19,353 nt of DNA from Methanomicrobia archaeon (GCA_016928455.1 JAFGKP010000016.1:1-19353), one strand, 5' to 3'. Counted from the stretch's first letter, positions 1-7,552 are shown. The notes: generated by a model not told the origin, from the sequence alone. Program-made: numbers and translations.

Positions 1-100
1 GGGGAAACTCCCGGACTCATGCCGAACCCGGCAGATAAGCCCGCCAGCGTTCCGTACGGTACTGAGTTGCGCGAGCACTTGGGAACTGCGGATCGCTGCT
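1..100 (+). rRNA. rrf: 5S ribosomal RNA, 3' part (5' end beyond window)
   Basis: The first 100 bases match the archaeal 5S pattern. A loop C region (GCCGAACCCGGCAGATAAGC) is followed by the loop E/helix IV region with GTACTGAG and GCGCGAGCAC, then GGGAACTGCGG and a closing helix I strand near GATCGCTGCT. 5S rRNA is about 120 nt, so roughly the first 20 nt lie left of the window. The 3' end at about 100 is set by where the helix I strand should end and is uncertain by a few bases. Whether 23S and 16S genes lie further left cannot be seen. Confidence 0.92.
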
Positions 101-158
101 ATGTCCATTCATCTTTATCTTCTCTCTTTTAAGCCGCTCGCACTACCTTATTTCAACA
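101..158 (+). promoter_or_regulatory. 5S-lysS spacer: T-rich terminator tract and probable lysS promoter
   Basis: The 58-nt spacer between the 5S rRNA and lysS has a pyrimidine-rich run (about 108-130) ending in four T, which fits an archaeal oligo-T terminator for the rRNA transcript. Two TATA-like stretches, CTTTATCT near 113 and CTTTTAAG near 127-134, sit about 45 and 28 nt ahead of the lysS ATG. The second would place the transcript start almost at the ATG, giving a nearly leaderless mRNA. No Shine-Dalgarno sequence precedes lysS, which agrees with that. The transcript start is inferred only. Confidence 0.4.
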
Positions 159-1682
159 ATGCACTGGTCAGAAGCGATCGCTCGCGATATCGTGGCGAAG
201 CGGAACGTGAAGCAGCACGTGGTGGCCACGGGCATTACGCCCTCAGGGGATATTCACGTGGGGAATCTGCGCGAGATCATCGTTGCGGAGGCCGTGCACA
301 CCGCGCTCGTGGATCTGAACGTGGACGCACGGCTCATTTATGTTGCGGACACCTTTGATCCGTTGCGGCGGCGCTATCCCTTTCTCCCGCAGGAGTATGA
401 AGCGCACGTGGGCAAGCCCTTATCTGAGATTCCGGATCCGTATGGCTGTCATCCTTCTTACGCGGACCATTTCGTGCAGCCGTTCCTTGACTCGCTCGAG
501 ATCCTGGGGATCGAGCTGGAGGTCTTCCGGGCCGACGCGCTCTACACGTCGGGGCGGTATGTGGCGACGATAAAGGAGGCGCTGGCGAAGAAGAATGACC
601 TGGCACGAATTATCACCGAGGTTTCCGGTCGCGACCTGCCGGCTGACTGGTCGCCGTTCAACCCGCTCTGTGAGCGGTGCGGCAGGATCAACGCCGCAAA
701 GGTAACGGGCTACGATCTTGAGCAGGAGGTTGTGTATTACACGTGTGCGTGCGGTAACACCGGTGTTGCCTCGTTACGGGGCGGTGGCAAACTGGCCTGG
801 CGTGTGGATTGGGCGGCGCGCTGGCAGATCCTCGGGGTGACCGTTGAGCCCTTTGGCAAAGATCACGCATCGCCCGGCGGGTCGTTCGACACAGGGAAAC
901 GCATCTCAGAAGAGCTGTATAACTATCCCGCGCCCTATCCGATCCCCTTTGAGCATATCCTTCTGAAGCTCGATAAAGCGGGCGAGAAGGCGACGGTGAC
1001 CGCGATGTCGTCTTCACGGGGGACGAATATCCCGGTGTATCAAATGCTGGAGGCCGTGCCGCCCGAGATTCTGAAGTACGTCATCGCCCGGGTCTGGCCG
1101 GACAAGCATATCGAATTCAACCCGGGGTTGCCGCTGCTCAATCTTGTGGACGCCTACGAGCGTGAGGTGGGGGGCATCGGGCGCGGTGTCGCAGCGGCGA
1201 TCCCGTTCCGGCATCTCATCACGCTCGTACAGATTGCGCGCGCTGATTTCACCACACTGCTTGAGGTGATCAAGCGGAGCGGGTATGAGATCCATGAAGC
1301 GAACGAAGCGGAGTTGGTGGATATACAGCAGAAAGCGCGATACGTCGAGAATTGGCTGCGCATCTATGCGCCCGAGCACGTGAAATTCGAGGTGCAATCG
1401 GAATTACCGGTCGAGGCGATAAAACAGCTCTCAGCAACGCAGAAAAAAGCCTTAGCGCTCTTTGCTCAGGCGTTACAGGGTGAGACGAACCTGAGCGCGG
1501 AGGAGTGGCACAACATCTTCTACGCGGTCGCCGCGCAGGTCACCGCAGAGGTGAAGGAGATCTTTAAGGCAGTCTATATCGCGCTGCTGGGGAAGCCCTC
1601 AGGGCCACGTGCGGGCTGGTTGCTTGCCTCGCTCGATACGGACTTCTTGCGGACGCGATTTGAGGCGGCGGTGAAGCTCTAA
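159..1682 (+). CDS. lysS: Lysyl-tRNA synthetase, class I
   Basis: This enzyme charges tRNA-Lys with lysine in the cytoplasm using ATP. The 507-residue length is normal for the archaeal class I (Rossmann-fold) LysRS, which is unrelated to bacterial class II LysRS. The HIGH-like motif is TPSGDIHVGN (residues 27-36). The KMSKS-like loop is AMSSSRGTN (282-290). A zinc-binding knuckle is formed by C171, C174, C196 and C198. The C-terminal part (about 350-507) is helical, as expected for the anticodon-binding cage. The ATG at 159 begins MHWSEAIARDIV, a usual start for this family; an earlier ATG at 101 is in another frame. It follows the 5S rRNA by 58 nt and is probably transcribed separately. Confidence 0.96.
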   Translation: MHWSEAIARDIVAKRNVKQHVVATGITPSGDIHVGNLREIIVAEAVHTALVDLNVDARLIYVADTFDPLRRRYPFLPQEYEAHVGKPLSEIPDPYGCHPSYADHFVQPFLDSLEILGIELEVFRADALYTSGRYVATIKEALAKKNDLARIITEVSGRDLPADWSPFNPLCERCGRINAAKVTGYDLEQEVVYYTCACGNTGVASLRGGGKLAWRVDWAARWQILGVTVEPFGKDHASPGGSFDTGKRISEELYNYPAPYPIPFEHILLKLDKAGEKATVTAMSSSRGTNIPVYQMLEAVPPEILKYVIARVWPDKHIEFNPGLPLLNLVDAYEREVGGIGRGVAAAIPFRHLITLVQIARADFTTLLEVIKRSGYEIHEANEAELVDIQQKARYVENWLRIYAPEHVKFEVQSELPVEAIKQLSATQKKALALFAQALQGETNLSAEEWHNIFYAVAAQVTAEVKEIFKAVYIALLGKPSGPRAGWLLASLDTDFLRTRFEAAVKL

Positions 1683-1719
1683 CTGAAAGCTACCACGAGC
1701 GAGCACGGAATGAATTACG

Positions 1720-1896
1720 CTACTCAGCACCAAAAGCGCTCCGTAAGGCGTCGATCCAGTAGCGGAAGAATCCCCCGATAAAGCTTCCGATCTGACTCGC
1801 GGACATATCTTCCGGGATAGGCGCATTGCCCGAGAGAATGGGCAGCAGGAAGAAGAGCGCAATGAGCACCACCACGATGATCGCTATAATCTTCAT
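1720..1896 (-). CDS. Small single-helix membrane protein (58 aa) at the end of the metal ABC operon
   Basis: This short ORF encodes 58 residues. A hydrophobic segment, MKIIAIIVVVLIALFFLLPI, takes up residues 1-20 and should act as a membrane anchor. A short polar stretch follows (SGNAPIPEDMSASQ), then an amphipathic tail rich in Phe, Gly and Trp (GSFIGGFFRYWIDALRSAFG). A GGTGAG ribosome-binding site at 1905-1910 sits 8 nt ahead of the ATG. The ATG overlaps the stop of a 37-codon ORF (ATGA), and that ORF starts 2 nt after the permease stop, so all may be one transcript with znuACB. A TATA-like box at 1933-1943 could also drive it alone. Function is unknown; a role near the zinc importer is only a guess from position. 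Confidence 0.72.
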   Translation of the reverse strand: MKIIAIIVVVLIALFFLLPILSGNAPIPEDMSASQIGSFIGGFFRYWIDALRSAFGAE

Positions 1897-2006
1897 GATT
1901 CCGTCTCACCTTCGCTTCCTACTTTTTTCCCGAATAAAATAAAGGTATCGGCAGTGTCCTCGGTTTTCAAGGCAGAGAGCCGGTAGCTTCTACCGTGTTC
2001 ATCCAT
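1893..2006 (-). CDS. Possible 37-aa microprotein between the ABC permease and the 58-aa membrane protein
   Basis: This is an ORF of 37 codons plus stop. It begins MDEHGRSYRLSALKTEDTAD and ends in an acidic tail, GSEGETES. It starts 2 nt after the permease stop and its TGA overlaps the ATG of the next gene, which is the usual look of translational coupling in this operon. It has no hydrophobic segment. Against it: there is no strong ribosome-binding site of its own, it is very short, and a TATA-like box for the next gene lies inside it, so it could simply be leader sequence. I do not recognise the protein. Confidence 0.42.
   Translation of the reverse strand: MDEHGRSYRLSALKTEDTADTFILFGKKVGSEGETES
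1933..1943 (-). promoter_or_regulatory. TATA-like box ahead of the 58-aa membrane protein gene
   Basis: On the minus strand this reads TTTATTTTATT, a good match to an archaeal TATA box. A transcript starting about 25 nt downstream, near 1913, would have a leader of about 17 nt carrying the GGTGAG ribosome-binding site. This suggests that the 58-aa gene may have its own promoter besides read-through from the importer operon. Confidence 0.4.
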
Positions 2007-2008
2007 GG

Positions 2009-2809
2009 CTACTGGTGCTGGAACAGGACAGTAGTAATAAGAAATGCGCATCCGGAGAACAACACAATGGTCGCGCCGGAGGCCAGATCCAGGATATACG
2101 AGAGCCATAATCCGCCGGTGGTGAAGAGGGCGCAGAGGAGGACCGAAAGGGCCATCATGGTGCTCAAGCGATGGGTAAATCGTTTACTCAACGCTGCGGG
2201 GATGGTAAGGAGCGCAATGACGAGGATCACGCCCACGACCCGTATCAAGAGCACCACCGTGAGCGCAATGAGGCAGAGCAAGAGGAGGTACAGCCGCTCG
2301 GTCGGCAGTCCCATCGCCGTTGCGTATTCCTCATCGAACGAAATCGCCTGAAATTCGCGGTAGAGCGTGATCACCGTCACAATTATGGCGGCGTTCATTA
2401 TCAGCATGAGCACGAGATCTGATGCGGGCACGGCGAGAATGCTTCCGAAGAGGTAGCCGAAGAGATCCGGTGCATAGCCCGGCGTCAGACCGATGAAGAC
2501 GACACCCAGTGCCATTCCGATCGCCCAGAGGATGCCGATAGCGGTATCTTCAGGGATTCTCGTGCGCCGGCCCACGATCCCCATACTCAGCGCGGCGCCG
2601 ATACTGAAGGGAACGACGCCCAGAAGCGGCTCAATACCCAAGAGGTAGCCCAAACCTATCCCGCCAAAGGCGGCATGGGCGATTCCACCACTGATGAATA
2701 CAATACGCTTCACCACCACGTACACACCGATGATGCCGCAGGCAATACTGGCTAAGAGCGCGGCAAGAAGCGCGTTCCGCATAAACTCGTACTGTAAAAG
2801 CGCCAGCAT
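2009..2809 (-). CDS. znuB: Zinc/manganese ABC transporter, permease subunit
   Basis: This 266-residue integral membrane protein belongs to the ABC-3 family (ZnuB/MntB/TroC type), which forms the path for Zn2+ or Mn2+ across the cytoplasmic membrane. Hydrophobic segments run through almost the whole length, with about eight predicted helices. The N-terminal region (MLALLQYEFMRNALLAALLA, then GIIGVYVVVKRIVFISGGIAHAAFGG) is typical of the family, including the SGGIAHAAFG coupling-type segment. The ATG comes 1 nt after the ATPase stop, so translation is probably coupled. Metal preference cannot be fixed from sequence; zinc is favoured by homology of the three-gene set. Confidence 0.92.
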   Translation of the reverse strand: MLALLQYEFMRNALLAALLASIACGIIGVYVVVKRIVFISGGIAHAAFGGIGLGYLLGIEPLLGVVPFSIGAALSMGIVGRRTRIPEDTAIGILWAIGMALGVVFIGLTPGYAPDLFGYLFGSILAVPASDLVLMLIMNAAIIVTVITLYREFQAISFDEEYATAMGLPTERLYLLLLCLIALTVVLLIRVVGVILVIALLTIPAALSKRFTHRLSTMMALSVLLCALFTTGGLWLSYILDLASGATIVLFSGCAFLITTVLFQHQ

Positions 2810-2810
2810 G

Positions 2811-3584
2811 TTACTCGTGCTCCTTCAGGACTCGATGCGGGACTCCATGTGCGATCAGCTCAACCGGGCACTGATATGCGGCCTCGAGATCCTCCGTGAG
2901 CAACTCCTTCGTCCCGTGATAGTACAGCTTACGGTTGAGACACGCGACCGTATCGACATAAATGGAGATGGCAGAGATGTCGTGCGAGACCATTACGATC
3001 GCCATATGCGCGCGCAGACTCTCGAAGAGCTCGTACAGTTCTGTCTGCATCGGCGAGTCAACACTGGTCATCGGCTCATCCAGGAGCAGCAGTCTCGGCT
3101 CGGTCACCAGTGCGCGTGCGATAAAGACACGCTGCTGCTGCCCGCCCGAGAGCGTTCCTATCCGTGTATTCCGGAATTTGAGCATCTCCACGGTCTCGAG
3201 CGCGTTCTCTGCGCACCGTTTATCCTCGTCGCTATACCTGCTGAATCGCTTGCTATGCCCCATGCGGCCCATCAGCACGACATCCCAGACGCTGATGGGG
3301 AAATCGCGATCGAAGAGGCTGAATTGTGGGACGTACCCCACATATCTCCTGCCCTGCTCCGGTGTGTGGCCAAAGACTGTGACTTCCCCCCGTGTCGGCT
3401 CCAGTAACCCGAGAATGACCTTCAAGAGCGTGGATTTCCCACCGCCGTTTGGCCCGATGATTCCGAGGAAATCGTGCTGCTGAATGGAGAGATAAATCGC
3501 TTCGAGCACGGGCACGCCGTCGAAATGGAGCCAAACATCTTCCAGCCTGACAATCTCACCATTCTCTGGTGGCATGGTAGTCAT
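2811..3584 (-). CDS. znuC: Zinc/manganese ABC transporter, ATP-binding subunit
   Basis: This cytoplasmic ATPase powers the importer. All ABC motifs are intact: Walker A GPNGGGKST (44-52), Q-loop PQ (86-87), signature LSGGQQQR (145-152), Walker B LLLLDEP (165-171) and the switch His201. The length of 257 residues is usual for ZnuC/MntA. The start overlaps the stop of the binding-protein gene as ATGA, and the permease follows after 1 nt, giving the order znuA-znuC-znuB. A partly matching ORF on the opposite strand (2694-3407) is a shadow. Confidence 0.95.
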   Translation of the reverse strand: MTTMPPENGEIVRLEDVWLHFDGVPVLEAIYLSIQQHDFLGIIGPNGGGKSTLLKVILGLLEPTRGEVTVFGHTPEQGRRYVGYVPQFSLFDRDFPISVWDVVLMGRMGHSKRFSRYSDEDKRCAENALETVEMLKFRNTRIGTLSGGQQQRVFIARALVTEPRLLLLDEPMTSVDSPMQTELYELFESLRAHMAIVMVSHDISAISIYVDTVACLNRKLYYHGTKELLTEDLEAAYQCPVELIAHGVPHRVLKEHE

Positions 3585-4465
3585 TCCAGCTCACGTGCGA
3601 GTGCTGCCGCAATGCTGCGCATAGTGGCTATATAGTTCCTTGGGAGCGGGTCAATAAAAACGGTTTGCCCGTCTATCTCGTCTGCAATCATTTCGGCTTC
3701 CTTTGTCGCGAATTGTGGCGCGACATAGACGTACGAGAGGTTGTACTGCTGGGCATACGTGATACAATCCTGGATGACCTGCGGGGTCGGCTCTTTGCCG
3801 TTATGCTCGATCGGGATCTGCGTAAGATTGTAGTCAGCGGCAAAATGGCCAAATGCGGGATGGTAGATCAAGAATGCACGGTAGGTCGTGGCGGGATCGA
3901 GGCGCTCGTGAATGTAAACGTCAAGGTTATCGAGCTCATGCAGATACTCGTCCCGGTTCGCCGTATACTCCGACTCATGCTCGGGATCGAGCTCAACGAG
4001 CCCGGTACAGATATGCTCGACCATTATCTTGGCGTTAGCCGGTGACGTCCAGATGTGGGGGTCGGTTCCGTGCTTCGTGATGCCGTCCGCGCAACTCACG
4101 ACCTTCAGTTCGGGGTGAATCCCGATGATCCGCTCGAGCCATGCGTTCTCGAACTCCATACCGGAACCAACGATAAAATAGATTTCAGCCTCGCTTACCT
4201 CACGCAATTGACTTGCAGTCGGCTCGTAGGTATGAGGACTCGCTCCAGGCGGCACCATCACGGTTACTGCTACGCGTTCGCCGCCGACGCGCTCGACGAA
4301 ATCGGCCTGTGGAAGGACACTGACGATCACCCCGATTCGCGCCGCCGTTGCTGGCGGTACCTCGTCCGGACCGATGCAGCCGAGCAGACAGATAGCAGCT
4401 AGCACGATACCTAGAACGGCCACGCTACTTCCCTGCAACCGGATAGGTCTCCAGACTGCGCGCAT
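3581..4465 (-). CDS. znuA: Zinc/manganese ABC transporter, substrate-binding lipoprotein
   Basis: This 294-residue extracytoplasmic metal-binding lipoprotein belongs to the ZnuA/TroA/PsaA family. From the ATG at 4465 it has a hydrophobic signal ending in a lipobox, AAICLLGC, with the lipidated Cys at position 30. Likely metal ligands are H78 (GASPHTYEP), H137 (DPHIWTSP), H202 or H207 (YHPAFGHF) and D272 (FIDPLP). The long His-rich loop of enterobacterial ZnuA is absent. The open frame continues upstream to 4639, but that would put 58 polar residues before the signal peptide, so 4465 is preferred. It is the first gene of the operon; an inverted repeat around a TATA-like box lies just upstream. 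Confidence 0.9.
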   Translation of the reverse strand: MRAVWRPIRLQGSSVAVLGIVLAAICLLGCIGPDEVPPATAARIGVIVSVLPQADFVERVGGERVAVTVMVPPGASPHTYEPTASQLREVSEAEIYFIVGSGMEFENAWLERIIGIHPELKVVSCADGITKHGTDPHIWTSPANAKIMVEHICTGLVELDPEHESEYTANRDEYLHELDNLDVYIHERLDPATTYRAFLIYHPAFGHFAADYNLTQIPIEHNGKEPTPQVIQDCITYAQQYNLSYVYVAPQFATKEAEMIADEIDGQTVFIDPLPRNYIATMRSIAAALARELE

Positions 4466-4493
4466 AGTGTAATAGATACTATTCGTAAAGGAG

Positions 4494-4511
4494 CGATCAG
4501 TATTAAGATCG
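4494..4511 (-). promoter_or_regulatory. Inverted repeat flanking a TATA-like box ahead of znuA
   Basis: On the minus strand this reads CGATC-TTAATACT-GATCG: two perfect 5-base arms around an 8-base AT-rich centre that could be a TATA box. A transcript start about 25 nt downstream would fall near 4478, leaving a short leader before the ATG at 4465. An operator here would block TBP binding, which suits a metal-sensing repressor of the DtxR or ArsR class. The arms are short and could arise by chance. Confidence 0.35.
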
Positions 4512-4645
4512 AGGAGATTAATTCCATCTCCGGTATTCTCCGCGGCACGCATAGTGATCATGAGCGTCTTGCTGAACGTTTGGTTAGAAGATACTTCATA
4601 CATAGACAAGACGTTCGGAGATGTTGGGCTGGGGTGCACCCAAAG

Positions 4646-4653
4646 CTATTTAA
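4646..4653 (+). promoter_or_regulatory. TATA box of the 64-aa protein gene
   Basis: CTATTTAA lies about 46 nt ahead of the ATG at 4692. A transcript start about 25 nt downstream, near 4676, would leave a short leader with the AGGAGGTGG ribosome-binding site at 4678-4686, 5 nt before the ATG. This pairing of a good box with a strong site suggests a well-expressed gene. Confidence 0.55.
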
Positions 4654-4691
4654 GCGGAAGCGAACTATGTGGCAGACAGGAGGTGGTAACG

Positions 4692-4886
4692 ATGGTTAAA
4701 TACACAGCGAGTGGAAAAGTGGATGAGCAGTGGCTTGCGGGAGAAGTAGCGAAACGAGAAGCCGGTAAGGAGTCCTTAGGGATCGCGCAGATAAAAGAGG
4801 TGCAGCGACACTTGCTCGATCTGCTGGCGGACCTTAAAAACGACGATGTGATCGCGTTGTTAGACGCGCGGCGGAAGAAGAAATAA
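4692..4886 (+). CDS. Small charged protein of unknown function (64 aa)
   Basis: This encodes 64 residues with many Lys, Glu, Asp and Arg. It starts MVKYTASGKVDEQWLAGEVA, has a probable long amphipathic helix (about residues 28-58) rich in Leu, and ends in a basic tail, RRKKK. It has no signal or membrane segment, so it should be cytoplasmic; the basic tail could contact nucleic acid, but this is a guess. The ATG at 4692 is chosen over the earlier frame start at 4554 because AGGAGGTGG (4678-4686) lies at ideal spacing and a TATA box precedes it. It diverges from znuA across a 226-nt spacer and converges on trm5. I do not recognise the family. Confidence 0.8.
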   Translation: MVKYTASGKVDEQWLAGEVAKREAGKESLGIAQIKEVQRHLLDLLADLKNDDVIALLDARRKKK

Positions 4887-4938
4887 CTCACGTCCACTCG
4901 TTTTATACACGGTCTGTTAATTAATTTGTATCAGTATT

Positions 4939-6084
4939 CTACGGCCTATGCTGTTGCGGTACGTATAGCGGGTTGATGTGGCGACGCGTTAACGTATCTC
5001 TTCTCATCTCCGCATCAACCCCCACGATGTACGCATAGGGCGCGTAGGCCTTCACCTTCCGAGCTCTTTGTATGTACAGGGAATAGCCGGCGAATTCTGC
5101 GCCTAAATCTTCTACACTGGTCACCAATCGCTCTTTCGCCAACTCGATTACCCGGGCGAGTGCTTCACCCCGTGTTTTCTTCTCAACTGCTTCCTCGGCA
5201 TACGCGGATTCCAGCCCGTAGAAATGGATAATCCCGCCTTCGGGCTTGAGCATGCTCAGCGCTTCGCGGAGGAAGAGATACGCGCTCTTCGGCAGGTTCA
5301 TGATGATCCGGTCGGCGGTGTTGCTGAATCGTGTGTAAATCTCTTTTACATCCCCTACGATAGCGTCAACGTTCTCGACGCGATTCAGCTTCAAATTCGC
5401 CGTGAGATACCGTATCGCTTCGGGATTGATGTCAATCGCCGTGATGTGGCTCAGCGGTGCGCGTTTCGCGATCTGTATGGTGAACGGGCCGACCCCGGCG
5501 AACATATCAATGACCTCCTCCGGTTTGCCGGTTTGAGCCGCCTGAGTAGCGATTCTACGCCGTTCGCCGGCCAGCCGGGGATTGAAATATACCGTCTCGA
5601 GATCGAGCATGAACCTGCACGCGTTCTCGGTATGGAGCGTCTCCGTGCGATACTCGCCCGCGATAGTTACTAACCGTCGTGTGCGGAAGACGTTTTCGAC
5701 CGCGGAAACGCGTTTGGCGACCACCTTGATATTCCGGTGCAGCGCCATGATCGCGTCGGCAACCGCCGCTTCTTGCGACTGGTCTACTGCTTCGGTAAGC
5801 ACGGCGATATCACCAACGACCTCAAAAGCAGGCTTGAAGCCAAGCAGTTCTTCTATACGCTTCCGCTTTCCGGCGATGACGAATTCGCGCGTGGTCAGTT
5901 CATCAATTCCCAGCTCGCGTAGTTCGACCTCGGGTAACGGCCGTGAGAGCGGGAGGTAAATGAACTGCTCATCTGAGCTGATCTTCGCATCGGTTCGCAG
6001 CAGGCCGCGCGCCAGCAACGCTTGCCGGATATGCTCACCTTCTCGCTTTGCTGCTTTGACACACGGTAACCGCTCCGGGTCCAT
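4939..6084 (-). CDS. trm5: tRNA (guanine(37)-N1)-methyltransferase Trm5
   Basis: This enzyme methylates N1 of G37 next to the anticodon using S-adenosylmethionine, which prevents +1 frameshifting. From the ATG at 6084 the protein has 381 residues. The N-terminal D1-like domain (about 1-75) begins MDPERLPCVKAAKREGE. The central domain contains FNPRLAGERRRIA (167-179), the SAM motif FAGVGPF (195-201), the acidic AIDIN motif (216-220) and the catalytic-loop NLPKSA (263-268). The C-terminus is about 20 residues longer than the usual end near KAYAPYAY. The frame runs open to 6402, but that part is antisense to the neighbouring methyltransferase and lacks family similarity. Only 43 nt separate the two divergent starts. 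The paralogue type (a, b or c) is not settled. Confidence 0.93.
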   Translation of the reverse strand: MDPERLPCVKAAKREGEHIRQALLARGLLRTDAKISSDEQFIYLPLSRPLPEVELRELGIDELTTREFVIAGKRKRIEELLGFKPAFEVVGDIAVLTEAVDQSQEAAVADAIMALHRNIKVVAKRVSAVENVFRTRRLVTIAGEYRTETLHTENACRFMLDLETVYFNPRLAGERRRIATQAAQTGKPEEVIDMFAGVGPFTIQIAKRAPLSHITAIDINPEAIRYLTANLKLNRVENVDAIVGDVKEIYTRFSNTADRIIMNLPKSAYLFLREALSMLKPEGGIIHFYGLESAYAEEAVEKKTRGEALARVIELAKERLVTSVEDLGAEFAGYSLYIQRARKVKAYAPYAYIVGVDAEMRRDTLTRRHINPLYVPQQHRP

Positions 6085-6127
6085 ACTAACTAATACCGGT
6101 ACCACATAGTTAACGAGAGCGCGCAAG

Positions 6128-6646
6128 ATGGAAGAGGATGAGCGGGGCATAATCAAGCGTGCGGAGATTTTACGGCGCTGGAATGTACGGGGTAAGCACA
6201 TTCTGGATATTGGCACGGGTCCGCTGGCGATCGTCGCCGCCCGCGAGTTTGACTGCCGCGTCACGACCATTGACGTCTTTGAAGAGGCGGTGCGTGAGGC
6301 GCGGCGCGAGGTGGAGTGTGCAGGGCTTAGTGACAGAATCACTGTCGAGCAGGCCGATGCGACTGCGCTTCCGTATCCTGACCGATGTTTTGAGGTGGTC
6401 ATCGGCTTTGGAATTCTGCATCATATCGAGCCGCTACAGCGTCTTCGTCTGCTCCATGAAGCCGCTCGGGTGGCGAGCGAATCGGTAATCCTGGCGGAAT
6501 TGAACGTAGCGGGATTCAAGAAGATCCACGAATTCGAGGAGTATACGCCCGTTGATCTGACGTGGCTGGAACAGGCGTTAAAGACGTTCGGAGCAGTGGA
6601 GACCTATGAAGGCCGATTGATGAACGTGTATGTGCTCTCTCTTTAA
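6128..6646 (+). CDS. Class I SAM-dependent methyltransferase
   Basis: This 172-residue Rossmann-fold methyltransferase has motif I at HILDIGTGPLAIVAA (24-38). The acidic end of strand 2 is TTIDVFEEA, and motif IV is VVIGFGILHHIEPLQRL. It resembles the UbiE/COG2226-like group of small methyltransferases; the substrate cannot be told. No ribosome-binding site is visible before the ATG, so the message may be leaderless. It diverges from trm5 with 43 nt between starts, so the two may share a control region. Its stop codon directly abuts the stop of the convergent kinase gene with no bases between. Confidence 0.85.
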   Translation: MEEDERGIIKRAEILRRWNVRGKHILDIGTGPLAIVAAREFDCRVTTIDVFEEAVREARREVECAGLSDRITVEQADATALPYPDRCFEVVIGFGILHHIEPLQRLRLLHEAARVASESVILAELNVAGFKKIHEFEEYTPVDLTWLEQALKTFGAVETYEGRLMNVYVLSL

Positions 6647-7552
6647 TCAGCCGATCCAGCGCAAATCACGTGCAGAAGGAAGTCCTTTGCGGCATCCATA
6701 TTCGCGGATACAGCGAGAGGCGACGAAATTGCCGATCTTGCCGCACTCCTCCAAGCTCTTATCATGGAGCAGCCCAAAGAGGAAGCCCGCAGCGAATGCA
6801 TCGCCCGCACCCGTCGTATCCACAGCCTGTGTCTTATACGCCGCGATGAGGTGCGCCGCGCCCGATCGATCAGCAATGTAACAGCCCTTTGCACCCAGTG
6901 TCACGCAGACGGTCTGAGCACCAGAACCGATAAGCAGCTCCGCCCCCTTTTCGTAATCCTCGCTAGAAAGTAAACAGTTCAATTCGCCGAGGCTGAGAAA
7001 GACCACCGTGCTGTGCGCTATTAGCTCCTCCAGGTCGGGAAGCTTATAGGTGAAACAGAGCATACCGGGGGTGAAGCTGAGCTTCGCCCGCATTTCCCGG
7101 GCCAATTCGCGCTGCATAGCCAGCTGAGCGTCGTTCACGAATGAGCTTGTATGGAGAAACCGCGCATCATTTACGAACTCGAGATCGATAGCAGTCATGT
7201 CGAGCTGATCGTTGACGCCCGGATAGATATACAACGCGCGTTCGCCATCGCGATCCACGAACCCGATTGCCGCGCCCGTGTAGCCTTCGACGCGCGCTAT
7301 TCGCGTTGCCACCCCTTCTGTACGAAGATCGTCCATGATGAGCTGGCCTTCCTCGTCACTGCCCACCACGCCAACGAACCCGACCGACGCGCCCAGCCGC
7401 GCCAGCGCGACGATAGTATTCGCCGCAGATCCGCCCGGGGCTTTCTTTATATTGAGAATGCCCACTTCTTCACCGCCCCGCGCTATGCGCTCCACGGCGT
7501 AGAGCACATCGTAATTCAGCGCGCCTAAGCCCACGACGTCCAGTTTTGCCAT
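6647..7552 (-). CDS. PfkB-family carbohydrate/nucleoside kinase
   Basis: This 301-residue ribokinase-fold enzyme phosphorylates a sugar, nucleoside or related hydroxyl compound with ATP. The PfkB signature 1 region is GGSAANTIVALARLG and GFVGVVGSDEEG (40-69). Signature 2 is DTTGAGDAFAAGF (245-257), with D251 as catalytic base and GAG as anion hole. It most resembles archaeal nucleoside/ribokinase-like members, but the substrate is not readable from motifs. The ATG at 7552 (MAKLDVVGLGALNYDV) is preceded by GGAG 7 nt upstream; the frame opens to 7627, but those residues do not look like the family. Confidence 0.9.
   Translation of the reverse strand: MAKLDVVGLGALNYDVLYAVERIARGGEEVGILNIKKAPGGSAANTIVALARLGASVGFVGVVGSDEEGQLIMDDLRTEGVATRIARVEGYTGAAIGFVDRDGERALYIYPGVNDQLDMTAIDLEFVNDARFLHTSSFVNDAQLAMQRELAREMRAKLSFTPGMLCFTYKLPDLEELIAHSTVVFLSLGELNCLLSSEDYEKGAELLIGSGAQTVCVTLGAKGCYIADRSGAAHLIAAYKTQAVDTTGAGDAFAAGFLFGLLHDKSLEECGKIGNFVASRCIREYGCRKGLPSARDLRWIG

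Noticed and set aside
2694..3407. Long open frame (237 codons) on the plus strand
   Set aside because: It lies antisense to znuC and znuB, shows no family motifs and has a composition expected of a shadow of those genes.
4466..4639. Upstream extension of the znuA frame
   Set aside because: It would put 58 polar residues before a clear lipoprotein signal; the ATG at 4465 gives a normal signal peptide.
6085..6402. N-terminal extension of the trm5 frame
   Set aside because: This part is antisense to the divergent methyltransferase gene, is rich in Ser/Thr/Arg without motifs, and the family start fits the ATG at 6084.
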